This document shows, in pieces, positions 1 through 13,820 of a stretch of DNA of 64,000 nucleotides (its first letter is position 1; the number at the start of each line of letters is the position of its first letter). The notes under the pieces are model-generated. The model worked only from the letters and a program-made list of their open reading frames with translations. It did no database searches and had not been told where the DNA came from. This DNA is from Anisakis pegreffii. Taxonomy: Eukaryota > Nematoda > Chromadorea > Rhabditida > Anisakidae. The translations under genes were made by a program, and so were the position numbers. The DNA lies in NCBI GenBank assembly GCA_035041965.1, contig JAPYMA010000858.1, positions 248,001-312,000 of the forward strand, written 5' to 3'.

Positions 1-3000
1 ATTGCTGTTTCAGACACTTTCGCTAGTTTTTAGACGTTTATCTGAAGCCTTATTTCTTCAATAAATCCTGCAGCTAATTGATGTTTGAACGCATTTTCTT
101 GCCAGTTGCAAATGTTCCGACTGCGATCAGCTCACTGAAATCTCGCCTGAAATTATTTGTTAAACACACATATTGCTGTGATTTCAATTGCTTACATTGC
201 TGCGAAAGACATTTCATCCGAGATCCATTTTGATTACAGGATAATTTTAGTAGGAAAGCTATCCTGAATGCACTCATCAATCAATTAATCAACCATGAAG
301 CTTGCCATCAAAATATTTCCGCACTTTGAATCTTCCTATTCTCAAGTGTGAGATTTTAAATAGATTGTCGATTGACTACTTGCTCACTCCATGCACCATC
401 AAGAATCAATCGTCACTATTCTTCCTTCACATGGCGTTAAATGCCACCGTCGATCACCAAATTTTCATCTTCGTTTGAAATTAATGATGATGGTGCAAAA
501 GACAGCGATCTTCTAGGTAACCTTTCCCCTAAGTGATCTAATTGTAAGCATCGCTAAAGCTTCGAGTTGCTTCTTAAAGATGTATACGGGAAATGTTCTT
601 TTGCATGAGCACCCGAAGCTGCGTGAGATGCGTTTTTTATTTGCTGTTGCCACTGCAAGAAAACGCGTGCTTGCTTATGTATGCACTGCATTCGTAATCA
701 ATGCAGAATAATTCGCTAGACTGCAACTGACACAATAAATTCATTTGAGCAGAAATGAATTTTACTGAGCGTTTTAATTTGAATAAAAAGAAGATTTCTC
801 GAAATGCTAATTTGAAACCGATGAGTGTCATTTATACCGCTTAATATATTTGCATTGCGATCATCTATCGCCAAAGTCAGACGTAAATCCAGCTGTTCAG
901 TATTTAAACTATGTTCCGAGAATCCCACTCAGGTAATGAGAATTAGATTATCAGATTATCTCCTGTTGAGAAATCGTTTAAAATATGCAGAAGAATCCAT
1001 TGTTTTCCTAATTTTCCTTTGTTTTCCTAAGCGCTATGATCAGCGTTTTCAAACTATCGTTGAATATTAATCGTGATCAGCCAAACGTTAACGAACTTCA
1101 CTAGGTTCACTAAGAATTGATGTTTTTCTATTCAGTCTAACGTAACTGTTGCGATCAAATCGAAAGACCCGTAATAGGGAGGAAATCACAGTTTCGAAAT
1201 GTTCACAGCTAAATTCCAATGTTCTTCAGCGAAACGCAATAAAAAGTGAACAACCAGGATATGACCCATTGCACTTGAGCTCTCTCATCTCGCAACAATA
1301 ATTTGATAATAATCACCACTGACGTTTCGAGCAAATAACTGGTTGTTTCATCGTAGTTGCCGTAGAAATTTTTGGAGCCGAACGTGACCAGGAATCATGC
1401 CTAGCAGTAAGCAAGCACTGCTAGGCATGATTCATAAGTGATTTTCGAGATAGCAGGAAACTTGCACGTCTGATTTCTAGTTGAAATTAGTTTGGAGAAT
1501 TCGCCCGAAGAAAAAATCTTGATCAAGAATAATCAAAATCTTCCGTTCTGAGACGTTGTTTCATTTGCAATTTGAGAAGCATTTTTTCGAAAATTCTTCC
1601 CTTAAATTGAAAAATTGGGTAGAAACAGCATAGGTGGGCAAGATTGGCTGTATTACCAATTAAGGACCAATCCAAGACAAGTTTCCGCTATATTAGGTAA
1701 AATAGTTGAAACTGACAACAGCCATACAAGTAGTTTGCACGAGCAATAGAGAATCAATTCGATGTTGCACGGTCCCCTCTCAAAGGATGATGTTGGTCAC
1801 GTTGCTCAAACTACAATGACTACAATGACCGTCGACTTGTCTTAAATCGTTGCAATTCTATTCGAGTGGTTCAATTCTATTTGCAATTTTATTCGAGCGC
1901 TGCGCAACAGAAAATTCAATAATTATTGAAATAAACAAATGGAGCGTTACGAAGCGAGAGTTGCACGTTAATTAGTGAAATGTTGTCGAATGAAATATCA
2001 TTACGATTTGCTTCATTCTTGCAAACCTCTCTCATAATCAATCCGACACTTCAGTTTTTCGCTAGTTCATGATCGGCAAGGGTTGATGTTAGAGATAATG
2101 AAGTGCTATGATTACTGCTTAAAACGCATACTTTTTTCTGGCCAAAGAAATTAAGGAAAATCAGTTCATAGAGAAAGGAAAATCTCATCATACTTTCAGA
2201 ACTCCCAGTTCAAGAGAAAAAAATGAAGATGAACATTCTCACGCTGCAGTGCGTCTCAATAATGAGCATACGACTTTTTCACTATGTGATTCAATGCGCT
2301 TCATGCGTTTAATATGTGATTCACAAGCAATGCACATTCATAACGTTCGCCCGCCTATAGCCCTTGCAGATGAACTTGCTCAGTTCTGCACTCAATGTTC
2401 TTTTTTGCATTAGCTGTCTCCGAAGAAGTGACGACAAAAAGTGAATTTGTTGCAAATTCAACCATCTAATTGTTCGATTTTTGAAGAGCCATATCAAACA
2501 CAATTACTTCATTTGGTTTATAAATGGTTTCTTTTGATTTCGTTGTGATATTCTTTGGGCTCTGACCACAAAATGAAACGATTTCCAGTCGAGTATGCAA
2601 CAGTGTGACCTCGATTCTATAATCTATTAAAGTGCTATGCTATGTGATTCTGAAATCTTTCGTGAATACTTTCATAAAGAATGGCTTCACTGTTGCAAGA
2701 CTTTTTCAACGGTATGAAGTTAATGATTCGAATGCATTGAACAGGAAATGTGAAAGATGAACACTTTCCAAAGATTACCTTTACAGTCAGCGAAAATTTT
2801 AAATATGTTATTAACAAAATCGAACCGACAATTCCTGTTTCGTTGATCAGATTCAGTTTCTTGATCAGCTGCTTTTAGTGTCCCTCCTTATCTGCAGTTA
2901 TCATCTGCATCATGCGAACGAAAAAGTCCTTTCTGGGATCCCGATCGAGGCTCCTTTCAAATGCAGTGCACATCATTTTGATTTATTTGCATAGATGTTT

Positions 3001-6000
3001 ATTCAGGTAAAGATTGTGTAGAGTGTATATGATCTCTCAAGGCATTTGTAATGCACGCAGTGCGTTTCTGAAGGTTTGAATCAACTTGCTGAGAATAGCC
3101 TCATCTCAAGCTCTGAGCAAACAGGTGCAATCCTCGAGGAACCACCACAGTTTCAGCAATGAACCGAGCATTGAGTGACAATACTGATTGAGCGCACTCG
3201 TTAATTTCTTGATTGAAATTCATTTGCTGTTCAAACCTCGTCGTACGTTTTAAATCACCAAAAGCGTTCCTTCCAGAAAACGATGGCATTTTGCATGAGC
3301 GTTTTGCATTCAAAAATACACAGTTTCGCATTACGTATTCATTCATTTGCAACATATTCTATTCGTTCTATTCATTTGGCTAATTATGAACCACATTCAT
3401 CAGTGTAACACTTTATCGCGACTTAAAACTCTGCTGTCTAATGAGTTGACGCAAATGCTACGATGGTCTCACTTTCAGAAAGGTTCCGGTCAACAGCTCA
3501 CCATTACACCGACTGAGCGTGTATTCATCATCAACTGATTTGAAATTTATAAATCTCTCAAAATTCTCGAAAGTATCCACAAACCTTCGGCAATTCTCTT
3601 CGCACTTCATTGAAATTCATTACCATCTCATCATTCACACTTCTGCGCCTTGGGTTTATTCTAAGATATCATTGAATTTCGAATAAATTTAGGGGTCATC
3701 CCTTGAAAGAGAAAGAGGGAAAGCGAAGAAAGGAAGTCATCGTTTGAATTGTTTGCAAATAATGGAAGTCGATGAGCCAAAGTGCAGATAAAATTCAGTT
3801 AGTTTGAATGTATGTTATGCAGCACTGCGTACAACTGCGACTGTCATTTTATCGTTCCACACAATGGTGTTGACCCCGTTTTCTTTGCTCGGTTTTTAGT
3901 TGGTGTATGGTTTGGTTACGATTATATTACCCTAATATCTATGGTAAGTTTGTTGTTCTGTCACCCTTCATCCTTTTCAGTGTCCTTTTATCGGCACTAA
4001 CCAATTCCATTTCAATCGCATGCCTTCTCCTCACTGATTTCCGATGACACACTCTTCATGATAATTATCATTATAATTTCACCTCTTAGATCAAACTTCA
4101 AACTACTCGTTTGAACCATACGAGTACTTACGGAAACGTAATGATTCTTTTCAACTTGCTTCCTTGCCTTCATAATGTCTTCTCATACGTAATTGCTATT
4201 GATAGTTCACCACTTTTGCGGAAATGCGCGTCCAATGTAAATTAGATTTTATGTAACGATTCTGCTGCAAGTTATATTTACATTTGATTGCTTTCCATGT
4301 GTAATGATTCGAATTTGACAGAAAATTGTCCGTCTTTACACAGCGCAGATCTTTTGAGTCGTTTGGTTCTCTTGTTAGAGATCATTTCGTTTCACGCAAA
4401 CCGTTATTCTTTTTCTCAAAACGGTTTTTTGGCGATAAAAAACAACACTTTGTAAAGATTCTTACAGCATTGATAGAAGTATTAAACTTCGTTCAACAGG
4501 ATCTGTTCTTTTTCAGGCAATTTCTTCAATTTCTAATGCTGCACACTGTTGTTGCAATTAAGCTTGATTCATCTATGAACATTACGTATAGAATATGTGT
4601 GTGTGTGTGTACATCAATGCTTTGATAGTATCGTAAATGTGTTTACCAACAATAAATTTCCATTTGTATTTTAAACGCAACCATATCGAACGACCACAAT
4701 GAACAATTACAGTCATTGCATAACGTTATAATAATTAACTGCGTTTCAATACATTTGTGGCTACTTTCAATGATTTCAGCGATCGATCATTGATTCATTG
4801 TTAGATATGATTATGAAGAGCATGAGCACGTGAAGGACATGGACTGCTAGTGTAAGAATCAGCATGAAAGTACTACCCAATTCACACTTCTTTATGAACA
4901 TTTCGAAATGACAAATTGAGAAAATTCGCTAAACCATAGTGCGGTTGTCATTGCCGCATGAAATACACGGTGACAATTTTCTATGCAGTGATTTTGTTCT
5001 CTGATCATCGGGTAATTTTGTAGTAGTTGTGTACAGCATTCAGCAGCCATGTATTCGGCTCATCGGAAAGGCATTCAATATCAATGGCTTTGATTTTTAT
5101 GCATCCGCAACCTACAAACATTCACTTGATTTAAATTGATATTGTTTAACGCACTGAAATATTTCGAATAGTTTCTTTTCAGTTATTGCGTTTGGAACGT
5201 TTCGTTTCTCGAAAGGTACAAACTAATCGTAAGATTAAAAATTATGACATTGTCACACAACGATGACGATACATCATTTGAATGTTGTCGCTGATGAAGC
5301 GCACATTTCACTGCTCATTTGCTCGTTTTAGTTGTTCGCATGATGAGTGAAGAGTTTTTCGGAACTGCTTCAGTACATTGCTGTTGAATCGTTTTCAAAG
5401 ACTCCATTCTTTCCGACTTTCTGTTCTAATTAATTGTATTGAAGCGTATTGTTTGTCAGCCACTCAAAAAATGCAATCGAATCCTTTTAATCGCACAGAA
5501 AATGCATGCGAAACTCTTTGTGGAGATTGAGCAAAAGTTATATTCGATGCCGCCTATCACATCGATGCTGTTCATCATTGTGCTGAGAAAAGAACGATCC
5601 GGATAAGAATTTTCATACGAGTATAAATGGTTTTATGATCGTATTGACTCGCTCGTTTGTGGGATCGGCATTTTTTGTCCAGTAACTTGGTACTCAGCTA
5701 AAATTGCATGGATTTTCACATTTACAGACTTATTCAGTATTTGTCTGGAACCCATCGGGTAATAACTCTTGAACTGGGTCAGCTAATTGAGGTCATTTTT
5801 GATCCAAATCTCTAGAGCACACTTATGATTTTATATAATTGTGAGCAATAATGTATTAAATGAATTCGTTAGAAGACTGAAAAATAAATTTTCATCTTCC
5901 AACTTTCTTTGAAGTCGACGATTGCGAATGAATTCAAAGAGCAATGAGTGTGATCTTGTGATGGGATTGGTCGAATTAATTCGCAGTATTTGAATGTTCG

Positions 6001-6161
6001 ATTACATCGATGTACAGTTATTCGGAAAGTTGTTATCGTATTGTATTCGATGCATATCGTATACTCGATGCATATCACACCCGTTGTATTCGGATGAGCA
6101 TTATGAGTTTCGAATGAATGTGTTTTTTAAGGTAGAAGTATAGAATTTGGATTGACTGTCG
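1..6161. other. No gene that can be assigned
   Basis: AT-rich. Small exon-like pieces on the + strand, each with one or two plausible splice edges, lie at 441-516 (ATG, acidic end DSDLL, donor GTAACC), 1634-1696 (phase-compatible with it) and 3823-3943 (hydrophobic, donor ATG/GTAAGT). They may be chance. A perfect inverted repeat sits at 1392-1433. Confidence 0.5.
1392..1433. repeat. Perfect 16-bp inverted repeat with 10-nt loop
   Basis: GAATCATGCCTAGCAG at 1392-1407 and its exact reverse complement at 1418-1433. Pairing does not continue beyond the arms. Confidence 0.9.
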
Positions 6162-6383
6162 ATGACACAAGCGCAGAAAAACGCTTCGTCAGAGGAGCAT
6201 GCGAATGTGCAGTCGAAACCAGACGCTGAATTGAGTAGCGATTCAGTTGGCGTTTCGATTGCATATCAGCCATCTAGTGTTCAAAATATTATCACAATGA
6301 AATCATCGACCCACTCGAATCGCTCGTCAAAATCATCTCCGTCGAATCATGCCAAATGCAATTCGAATGCAGAAGAGAAGGAA
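6162..6383 (+). CDS. Candidate first exon, Ser-rich (ATG to GTTAGT donor)
   Basis: ATG at 6162 preceded by an in-frame stop, 74 open codons, then donor GAA/GTTAGT in phase 0. The product is Ser/Asn/Lys/Glu-rich (KSSTHSNRSSKSSPSNHAKC), typical of a disordered N-terminus such as the A/B region of a nuclear receptor. Its exit phase matches the entry phase of the daf-12 exon at 46867, so it could be a distant daf-12 first exon. A 40-kb intron would then be needed, and nothing else ties them together. Confidence 0.28.
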
Positions 6384-8481
6384 GTTAGTTTTTTTAAATG
6401 CATGCCTTTGCTCCTTGCATACGCTTGATTCAGTCTTTAAGTGATGTGCACAAGTCATATTCAATGCGAAAGCAGGCTTTTCTTATTATGAAAATTCATT
6501 ATTAAATTCATGTTGTATAGGTCATTCAAGAGTTCATGTTGAGCAGAGTTTGAAACACTTGTGGAAGCTTGTTCACCGAAAACTCATCAAACACTCAGAA
6601 CTAATTGGCAGAACTCAGAACAACTCATTTAGAACTCAGCAAAAATTCAACGCTTCTCGTCCTGCCAATATCAGTCGATTGATTTATTCAGTAAACCAAC
6701 ATGAAAACTAATGATGACACATACGAGAATGATTCGGTCATTTAATCACTCAACGTAGATATTGGAATGGTCTGATTTTTAGCTCCATTTCAATATGGCT
6801 GAATTTCTGAATTCAGTTCACTATAATATCACGATCACATTACGATAAATGATCTCTGCAATCTTGCGAACCATAGCTTTATTCGCTTTCTCCCAGCAGC
6901 AGCGTTTTCTTAATGCTTTTCATGGAGCAGTGCTTAAAATGAATGAAATAAAATATGTATCGTCGATAGATGAAGTCTGTGCTAATCAATCACAGCGCTC
7001 TCAGACATTCTCACTCATTTCAAAAGTTTTTCTCTCCGAAATTTCCAAGGCACCAATCCATCAAATTATTCCATTTCTTCATCACGATCCGCACAAATTG
7101 CTCGCTTAAAATGTACCATTTAAAAATAAACATTTTTGTTAGGTATCGTGAAGTTTGATATTATTGGATTTTTGAACGATGCAACACAATAGACAAGAAT
7201 GAAACGAAGAGAATCAACGATGATTTATTCATAATGCATCAAAGGCTGTAAAAAAATTGTCTATGTAATAGCTCATTCTTGTTATTTTTTACAATCTTTT
7301 TGCATGCTCACTGCATTTGCATAAAATGCTGCATATCTATTCCAACAAGAACATTTAACTCATTCTAACAATGCTGACGTTGCAATTCGATGTAGTTCAG
7401 TGATTTAGTTGTACTCAGAATTTGATGAAATTTGAGCAAAGTTTAGAATTAATATGTTATATGCAGGAAATGAAAGGAGTTGAAAAAATTCATCATCACT
7501 TAGAATAACATTGAGGATAAGAAATATTTGTGAATATTGCTATGCCAAAATCCCCACTGAATTTGGTTACTTCGAATGTCTAATAGCTTGTTTTGATCAC
7601 ACAACGCGGTTATGGAGAGGCTTAATGAGAGCGTCGTTTGATCGTAAAGCTAATCAAATTGAGTCATAAATCATCAGTCGTGTGCATCTAATGCAAAATG
7701 TGTTATGAGCACATGTGTTATGAATTTTCAAATTTGCACAATAGTCAAATACCACTCTGTTAACGTGGTCATAGTCTATCCTCCCTCAATTTTCCCAGAT
7801 AAGGATAGTGCTTCATGTTGCCTTGGGCATCTGTAATACATTGAGATGCTTTTTCAACTACAACTGATGCGGAATCTGATTTTGATGATGCTTGAGACGC
7901 AATCTATCGACAGTCCGAATGTATTTATCGTTGAATTCTGTTCGAGTGGTTGTTTTCAGTGCATGTTTGCGCAGGATTTCATTTGAACCCATTCACATGT
8001 TAGTACATATTCACTAATAGTAAAACAGCTGCGAGCAAATGAATTGATTCATAAATTTCTTCACTCATTTTCTTGTTCGAGTTAATGAGTTGTAAAATTT
8101 CGATCTGTTTGGGATAAAAGAGCACTTTGGATCATTTGAATTGCGTGTGCTCACTTTGTTAGTATTGCATCGCTGCAAATAATTTTCGAATTAACTATTT
8201 GTGGTATTGTTCCGATAATCAAAACTGTATAAAGTAATGTTGATATGCGATGTTCAGAGCTACATAAAGTTATGTTTGTTAAAGCTTCATCGTTAAAAAG
8301 GTTTTGTTTTAAAAAGTTAAAGCTTCATTACATGAAGGTTTGACTTTATAATGAACATTATACGTTTACAAGAGAAAATTCTGTGAGATACTGATTAGCT
8401 GGAGATACAATGGAGCAAAACGCCATGAAGCGTTTGAGTTGATTATGGCATATTTCGAAAACATGATTCTAGCGATCTGTT

Positions 8482-8512
8482 AATGAAGAAAGTAATGAAG
8501 AAAGTAACGAAG
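8482..8512. repeat. 12-bp tandem repeat, about 2.6 copies
   Basis: AATGAAGAAAGT twice, then AACGAAG. Confidence 0.85.
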
Positions 8513-10576
8513 ATTTGTATGTTTTTTGTCGGATTATTTGGGTCTTACAATTTGACAGTTAAAGGAAACTCTGACAGCATCGCGTTCAGAATTGAGGTAT
8601 ATTCAGTTATCGAATAGAATGAGAGCAAAATGTGCATAAAGGTTTGATGTGGAGGCGAGCATCGACACGGCAACTATTACTAGATACGAATTCGTTCTTT
8701 TACCTAACATATGCTTGATGTTAATGACTTCTTGAGTTGTAAGAGTGACTTTGTGCAGTGCAATCTTGAAATAATGCAGAATGAAATACGTTATGATATG
8801 GTGGATAATAGTTGAATACATTACTATGCAATAGAATCGTTTGAAGAATGTTGTGCATTCGTAAGTCAAAGGACGACGAGTTTAGTGTATGTTTATATAA
8901 ATAAATAAATATTTGTTTTGTTTGTTAGACTTCGATCAATGCCGTAACGTTTTAACGTGAATATGTCGTTTAAATCGTTAAGTTTGTTTGTTTGCGCAAA
9001 ACATCGTATTATCATTACTTCATTCGATATTCAAGTACGTTTCATTGTGCTCTTCGTCCTATTATTCAACGATTTCTAGTTCAATGGTCTCACTCCAACA
9101 ATGCCAGAGTTCTTTTAATAGTTGTACTCTTGTCAAGTTCATTCTACTTATCAAGGGAACTGAGCCGCTTCGCAAAACTGTACTCGGTGTAAATTTCACC
9201 TCTTATCTGAGGACAATCGTCCCATTAATGCCTCACCCACCAGTATGTGCCACATTGTTAGTAGTTAATTCCTCTGGCTAGCATTTGATCGCTTTTTTGA
9301 AGGTTTACGAAGTTCTGTCATTTTTACTTAAAATATTCAATCGAATTTTGATGAAAGCATCGCCAGAATTATTGTTATTATGATGATGATCAATACTGCT
9401 CATTGACAGCTGAAATTGTTTGTTGTGCCACAGCTCGCGTAAAATGGAGATTGTACTATGAAACCGAGAATAGATACGAGCTTTGATCAATAATGTCGGT
9501 GTTGCTTGACTGACATATAGTGTGATGGTCGCAATATCGTGAACGATTTCTGAGTATGATCATGACAGCTTAGTGATGCGTTCGTGAAAAATTAAGTGCT
9601 GATCGTTGATAATCACGTTGAGCGATTACCCGACGCTATTCACCCCATCCGAGACGTCCAGTTTGCTTTCATCATCTAAGCGTTTCTACCTTCTGGATCA
9701 GCCTGTCATGCATGGCGTGAACCTACCGAACCTATATGCATTCGATCACTCGCATGGAAATTTGATCAAAACACACAGATCACTGCAAATAAATCCTTAT
9801 CTGAATTTTAAATACGTCCGATCGACTCTGAATACAATTCGATGCATTTGCATTTCAGCTGCCATTCAGGCAGTCTAACCAGCTAACAATAAGTGCAATT
9901 TGATTCAATTTCCATTCTTGTGATGCGTTTTGATGTTTGGATAATTTTGCCTATTTCATCGTATTTGCGATATCGTTCAAGATTCCACTGAATTATGTTT
10001 CTTTCAAGATGCGTCATTGTCCCCTGAAAGTTATCGCTTTTATCTATCAAATTTATCATAAGCTTATTCAATTATGCAGGTTTCTGTTTGTTTAATATTT
10101 TGGTGAATCAATCATTTCCCTTAAAAACTATATCAATCCAGTTTATTGGCGTTTTTGAACCATTCATTCCAGTTTGTGTCTGTCCAATGGAGCTATGTTC
10201 CAAACAGACTCCTCCATTATCGGTAGTACTATTGTTCAATTGAAATTTGACTATCTGCCTGAAAATTGAGTAATTCAAAACGAACTGTCAAAACTCCATT
10301 TTTTCCTTCAAGTGATTTGCGAAAATAGAATTGCTTGCGTAATCATCGCTTGTAGAGCTCGAACTGATATATTGATCTTGTTATACATTGAGTTTTTTTC
10401 CTGAACGAGAATGAACAAACTGATTCGACAACGAGTTGTCCATATATGTTTTATCACAATTTACTCACTGTTTCCTTTTCACGATTTTTGTATCCCTTAG
10501 ATATATCAGATATTTCGGTTTCAGCGATCAGCTGAAAATCTCTCTATAGAAATTTTTCCTCTGCATCACTCACCAA

Positions 10577-10763
10577 ATGTTAAATACAAAGCACTTAATG
10601 GCTAAAAACGTGCTGCATATTACTGCATATAAAGTCATGGATGTCGATGTGAATCATCGTAATGAATTTGTTCAAATGAGAGAAGAGATCTCTTCGAATG
10701 ATCACGATGGAGAAAACAGCACTAAATTGAGTAATTTATCAAACCATGAAAATACCGCAAAAA
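10577..10763 (+). CDS. Candidate first exon (ATG to GTAAGT donor)
   Basis: Acceptor CGGTTTCAG ends at about 10524. About 50 nt downstream is an ATG with an upstream in-frame stop, then 62 open codons to a near-perfect donor AAAAA/GTAAGT (exit phase 1). The predicted start is hydrophilic and acidic (REEISSNDHDGENST). This is the layout of a trans-spliced first exon, but no homology supports it. Confidence 0.25.
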
Positions 10764-13610
10764 GTAAGTCTGTATTTCGAGAAGTTTATCTGCATGAAAG
10801 AGAGAGCATGAGATTTTTGGACAGAAGTGCTCAACAAAATGCTTTACAAACATTTTGCATCGATAAAACCCTTCTAAGGAGAACACGGCCCCTTTCTTGG
10901 AAAATAAAGACGCCATTTCGCTGCCTTCGAACCGTTGTAACTATACAAACGCAGTTCCGCTGCTATCAAGTAAAACTCAATCTGCACAAATCGATCATAA
11001 TCCTGGAAAAATTTGGTTTCATCGTATGGAAACGTCTTTCATTATCACATTAAATGAGTAAAAAATGTTTTTTTTGGTTATCCTTTAGAGAATGATAGTG
11101 GTGCTTTTTACTCTTCAGCGCTATTTGCGATGCTATTGTAATCATGTAAGTGCATAGCGTCATCAGCTAATAACGTCAGTATTCTATTCAAGAAACTGAA
11201 TATTTCCTTATCAGCATCTTCATCGTTCTTAGTCCGTCGCAAAAACGTTTTAGGCCCGTAATCATGCGGTCCTATTCCCTTTCCATGAATGATATCAACA
11301 GTGGAATGTTCATACTCGCAGTTAAACGTTGTTTATTGGAAAAGAGTCATAAACGCTCTGATTACCATGAAATAAACATAAACTCACGAGATGCAAAGTG
11401 TGACCATGACGATGCCGATATTTTCGAATGCAACATTCGAAATTATGCATGTTACAATAATAAATGAACGATTCTCAGCCGCGGAGGAAATTGATGAAAC
11501 TGTGGAGAATAACAGAAAAATTCGTTCAGTTCAGAAAACGTTTATACGATATAACACGAATTCATTAATGGACTCATTTGGATCTGTTTAACTTTTGATG
11601 AGTTGCACCATAAGATTGCATGGCGATAAAAGTTTTCTAATCATTATTTTGATCAAGTTTCTTTCCGAACATCATCGTTCATCTCTATTTCGTGCTGAAG
11701 CATTATTTGTGTTTGGCGTATCATTTTTCTTGAACTCAATTTTATCAATGCAAGAAAGGCTCCGCATGATAGTCATCATCAGTGATGAAGAAACTTTGCA
11801 AAAACGTTGTTGTTCATTCACTGCTCAGATGCGATCGGAAGTTTTTGAGATGCTCACTAGATTATTCGGCTCGTCCACTGCTCATGCTCCCTATTTACTT
11901 TCGCGTTCGAACTGCATTTCACCAGCACATTCGCTTCGGTAGCTTGGGCAATGCTTTCAACGCCTGCTCGGTAATGTTGACGTTTAGCCATGCTTGTCTC
12001 ATTGAATACGGGTATAACACTCGTTGACGTTTACATCCTTAATTAGCAACACACTGCTGATGTGTTTACGGAATTTATTCACTGTGATATGTACACATTC
12101 TATGATCATGATAACAAATAAACTGAACGAACATGCCTTTCAATATTCATTGAAAAGGAAATCAGCTTATCGTGAATGATTTGCTTGATTGATGATACGT
12201 ACATGTAAACCCGTACGAAAACAACACATTTCTGTACTATTCGAATGTAAGTCATCTGCTAAACACTTCATACGACTGCTAATAATGCATCCCATAGCAC
12301 TACGCATAGCAATCATTTGATTTGTTAGTGCTAAAATGATGTGCCTTACTAGTCAGCACACTTCTGCTGCATTGCATTTTGTTATCCGATTGCTCTTGAA
12401 GCCTCTTTCGAATGGTCCATTCTCTTGCCATCTTTGCAACCATTTCTGGGTGCTCTTCGTGAGTCAATTTCCGTTTGCGTATCATGCATTCTCTCGTTTT
12501 ACAGACACTTCTCCTCATTCGATCATCCATACATATGATGGCATAGTCATAAAATCAATTTGTATTGTGCGTTGAAATGATGGATGTTCATATGAAGAAA
12601 GAAAAACTTCTTTCATTCATTCCCGTTGTGATCTTTGCTTTATTTTTTTTTTGAATTATTCTCAAATACGTTTATCGTCCCTATTTTACGATGCATCATA
12701 TCTCTAAGTATGCCTCTTTTACTTCATCCTTTTGTCTTCTCCCCTATCGAAAAGCACGAACACATTATTCCGTCGCATTTTTCATTCTGTCTTAACATTC
12801 CTCTCTTTTCCATCTCATTCTGTTCCATGACGATGCCCTGTTCTGGTTGAAAGCACAGATTACGGTAGCAATTTGCAATGTGAAATATTATTAATTGATA
12901 CTGGTTCATTTGTCCACCCGAAAAACAGTGTTATAAGTGAATCGTGAATTAATTTTTCTTTAAAGACTTCTGTCTCAATCAACAATGATACTGTTTCGAA
13001 GTGTGAACCAACCGCTGATTAACGAATACGCTCGTTTTATTCAGGGATTTCAAAAAACCTGCTAACACAAAATCCATCTGAAAGCTGTTGATTCAGTTGA
13101 TGCAATTAGATTTAACGCCTTAAAGTACCCATTCAGATCACTAAATTCATGCAGCCAATGCCGAATGTGCGATTCGAAACTAGATCATAGTTTTGGATTT
13201 TTTGTTCAGAAATCGAATCAGTATAATTCAAAAATCATTCGCTTAATTAAATTACTTATTCTCAATCGCAGAATAGGTAACTAAGTATGTAGTTGACGAA
13301 TATGAATCAACCGTTTAACTAAGTATTAACTGTTCATTACGAATTGAGTAGCAATGGTGAATTCAAAATACGCTGTTTAAAAGATATTCTAGGTTTTGTA
13401 GGTAAACCAATACAGAAGAGTTGATCTCATACTGTCGCATTCCGATCCTTCCTTCGGCCGTATGGTGCACTCTTATTCTACCACCTTCCCTGCACATGAT
13501 TGCAACTCCCATGTCCATTGGCAACATATCATAAGTGATCACATGAAAATCAAGAAATCGCTGCTATGATTAAGGATTTTCTGTCAAGATTTCGTCGGTT
13601 GTATCTATAG

Positions 13611-13820
13611 AATTGCTCTCTCAAATGGGTATTCAAAAAAGAAATTTGCCCCGGAGCACGTTTTCTCCCCATAAACGCTAGTGATGAGGAAAGACGAGTG
13701 TTTCGTCAGAAAAATAACGAGAGGATATCACTAGCTTGTATTTCTCCTGAAGAAGATTGTAATAAAGGTCATCGATCGGATGAGGACAGCGAACCTGGAT
13801 CAGTGATTCCTTTGCTCTAA
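13611..13820 (+). CDS. Candidate terminal exon of an unrecognised + strand gene
   Basis: The acceptor TATCTATAG ends at 13610 and is followed by 69 open codons and TAA. Local GC is clearly above the flanks and similar to the daf-12 exons. The product is basic and then strongly acidic: LKWVFKKEICPGARFLPINA near the start, then DEERRVFRQKNNE, then HRSDEDSEPGSVIPLL at the end. An acidic C-terminus ending in a Leu pair is reminiscent of sorting signals on membrane proteins, but that is speculation. No family is recognised and no partner exon could be assigned with confidence. Confidence 0.4.
   Translation, partial: NCSLKWVFKKEICPGARFLPINASDEERRVFRQKNNERISLACISPEEDCNKGHRSDEDSEPGSVIPLL

Noticed and set aside
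2200..2410. About 70 open codons after a TTTCAG site
   Set aside because: Two frames are open from the same acceptor, no good donor follows, and the phase does not match neighbouring pieces.
4326..4625. 99-codon + strand frame after a GACAG site
   Set aside because: A second frame is equally open from the same acceptor, so coding cannot be distinguished from chance. It ends in a GT repeat.
9606..9878. 90-codon + strand frame with raised third-position GC
   Set aside because: The only possible acceptor is a weak GAG and no partner exon was found. Suggestive but not enough to list.
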